Assembly (NCBI GenBank): GCA_009911365.1 | Contig: QXXF01000020.1 | Coordinates: forward strand, 26,277-90,276 | Source: Clostridiales bacterium | Lineage (GTDB): Bacteria; Bacillota; Clostridia; Peptostreptococcales; Anaerovoracaceae | Length of the DNA: 64,000 nt | Direction of reading: 5' to 3' | Part shown: positions 63,271 to 64,000 of the stretch, piece by piece | How the letters are laid out: each line of letters begins with the position of its first letter | Position numbering within the stretch: the first letter of the stretch is position 1 | The notes under the pieces: model-generated | The model's database searches: none | Seen by the model: the letters and a program-made list of their open reading frames with translations, nothing else | Told to the model about the DNA's origin: nothing | Position numbers and translations under genes: made by a program

Positions 63271-63521
63271 GCGACAGAACAGAAATGCTGAAAAAGGTCC
63301 AGCAGCTGAATTTTGTCATGATCGACACAGGCCTTTATCTGAACAATCAGCCTGACAGCCCAGCCGCATTGGCCCTATTTTCCAAGTATCAGGAGCTGTA
63401 TCGGCAGGCGAAGCGAGAGTTTGAAGACGCCTACGGGCCTTTGTACTATGATGGCATCAATATAGAGCGAGATGGATGGTCTTGGCTGCAAAGTCCATGG
63501 CCGTGGGAAGTGGAGGATTAA
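63267..63521 (+). CDS. cotJB: Spore coat protein CotJB
   Basis: 84 residues: LKKVQQLNFVMIDTGLYLNN, then REFEDAYGPLYYDGIN and WSWLQSPWPWE, as in CotJB. Its ATG overlaps the cotJA stop (ATGA), with TAGGAGGT upstream. Confidence 0.94.
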   Translation: MSDRTEMLKKVQQLNFVMIDTGLYLNNQPDSPAALALFSKYQELYRQAKREFEDAYGPLYYDGINIERDGWSWLQSPWPWEVED

Positions 63522-63524
63522 GTT

Positions 63525-63947
63525 ATGTGGACCTATGAGAAAAAATTAGAATACCCGATTAATATCAAGAATCCCAACCCGGCTATCGCCAAGTTTATCA
63601 TCAGCCAGGTTGGCGGTCCGGATGGCGAATTGGGCGCATCCCAACGGTATTTGTCACAGCGTTATTCCATGCCTTTTGACGAACCAATCGCCACGCTTAC
63701 GGATATTGGCACGGAGGAACTCGCACATCTGGAAATGGTCAGCACGATTGTCCATCAGTTGACCCGCAACATGACGATCGACCAGATCAAAGAAGCTGGT
63801 TTTGAAACGTATTTCGTGGACCATACGGCAGGCGTATATCCGCAGGCTGCGGCGGGTTTCCCGTTCAATGCCCTCTGCTTCGCATCCAAAGGCGACGCGA
63901 TCACAGATCTGGTTGAAGACATGGCAGCAGATGGGGCGACTGTGTAA
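63525..63947 (+). CDS. cotJC: CotJC, manganese-catalase-like coat protein, C terminus short
   Basis: 140 residues. MWTYEKKLEYPINIKNPNPA, GGPDGELGASQRYLSQRYSM, and DIGTEELAHLEMVSTIVHQL with the EExxH metal motif place it in the CotJC/Mn-catalase group. The family is usually about 190 residues; here the frame ends DMAADGATV at 63947. In the next frame the sequence reads LCKNNIEAS then a stop and PDTYI, which fits the expected ARxTYEx-N8-PD spacing loosely. So a frameshift near 63935 may have cut the protein. The ferritin-like fold needs the lost helix, so activity is doubtful. Starts 3 bp after cotJB. Confidence 0.85.
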   Translation: MWTYEKKLEYPINIKNPNPAIAKFIISQVGGPDGELGASQRYLSQRYSMPFDEPIATLTDIGTEELAHLEMVSTIVHQLTRNMTIDQIKEAGFETYFVDHTAGVYPQAAAGFPFNALCFASKGDAITDLVEDMAADGATV

Positions 63948-64000
63948 AAACAACATTGAGGCTTCAATAAGTGGCCCTCCATAACCTGACACATATATCC

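Noticed and set aside
1-64000. CRISPR array or cas genes
   Set aside because: No regularly spaced direct repeats of 25-40 bp and no Cas-like proteins were found.
1-64000. rRNA or tRNA genes
   Set aside because: No tRNA-like cloverleaf ends or rRNA core sequences were noticed by reading; a tRNA scan would settle it.

Overview
The window looks like a chromosomal stretch of an anaerobic, endospore-forming Clostridia-type Bacillota (moderate GC, strong AGGAGG-type ribosome sites). Spore genes are the main taxonomic clue: a cwlJ-gerQ pair (36.1-37.3 kb), cwlD (27.1 kb) and a cotJA-cotJB-cotJC operon (63.0-63.9 kb). Housekeeping anchors are lysC and metK with a SAM-I (S-box) riboswitch, the complete hrcA-grpE-dnaK-dnaJ operon with a perfect CIRCE element, prmA-rsmE, mtaB and deoD. 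I cannot name the species; no rRNA or tRNA gene was seen.

Layout. 0-7.7 kb: J-domain-like protein (partial), an AAA ATPase, lysC, metK, an unknown 393-residue protein, a serine hydrolase and a ferredoxin-fused aldo/keto reductase. 7.8-17 kb: a region dense in decayed genes (sigma-54 activator, BCCT transporter, arginase-family hydrolase, PIN toxin, LysO-like exporter, GNAT and FMN reductase remnants) between apparently intact small genes. 17-24 kb: a CHAP hydrolase, an Rpn/PD-(D/E)XK protein, then a second sigma-54 module (activator with an in-frame amber, -24/-12 promoter, amidohydrolase, BCCT transporter). 24-29.3 kb: saccharopine-dehydrogenase-like enzyme with an AraC regulator, cwlD, and an AlaX-type editing protein. 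29.5-33.5 kb: a wrecked type I restriction locus (hsdR and hsdS remnants) cut by a dead IS982-family element. 33.6-46.5 kb: LysR-MFS, spore germination genes, M20 hydrolase and acyl-CoA ligase, LD-carboxypeptidase, and an NCS1 permease/DUF917 operon divergent from a PucR regulator, then deoD. 46.7-64 kb: mtaB, an M23-NodB fusion, alanine-dehydrogenase-like protein, rsmE/prmA, a MATE pump divergent from a MerR regulator, the heat-shock operon, LysR-YeiH and cotJ.

Functional logic. Several transporters or enzymes sit beside a regulator with a readable operator: MerR/MATE through a 19-bp-spacer promoter, LysR/MFS through CATTGTA inverted repeats, PucR/permease through a 14-bp palindrome, HrcA/CIRCE, and two sigma-54 activator plus BCCT modules. 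The two BCCT modules are parallel in design (PAS-AAA+-Fis activator, -24/-12 promoter, BCCT transporter plus a hydrolase). One is in advanced decay and the other has lost its activator reading frame, which suggests loss of a solute-scavenging trait.

The most striking property is the concentration of recent inactivating lesions: single-base indels in short homopolymers, in-frame deletions, and nonsense codons that mostly sit where Trp is expected. All family assignments come from reading protein sequence by eye; no database search was run.
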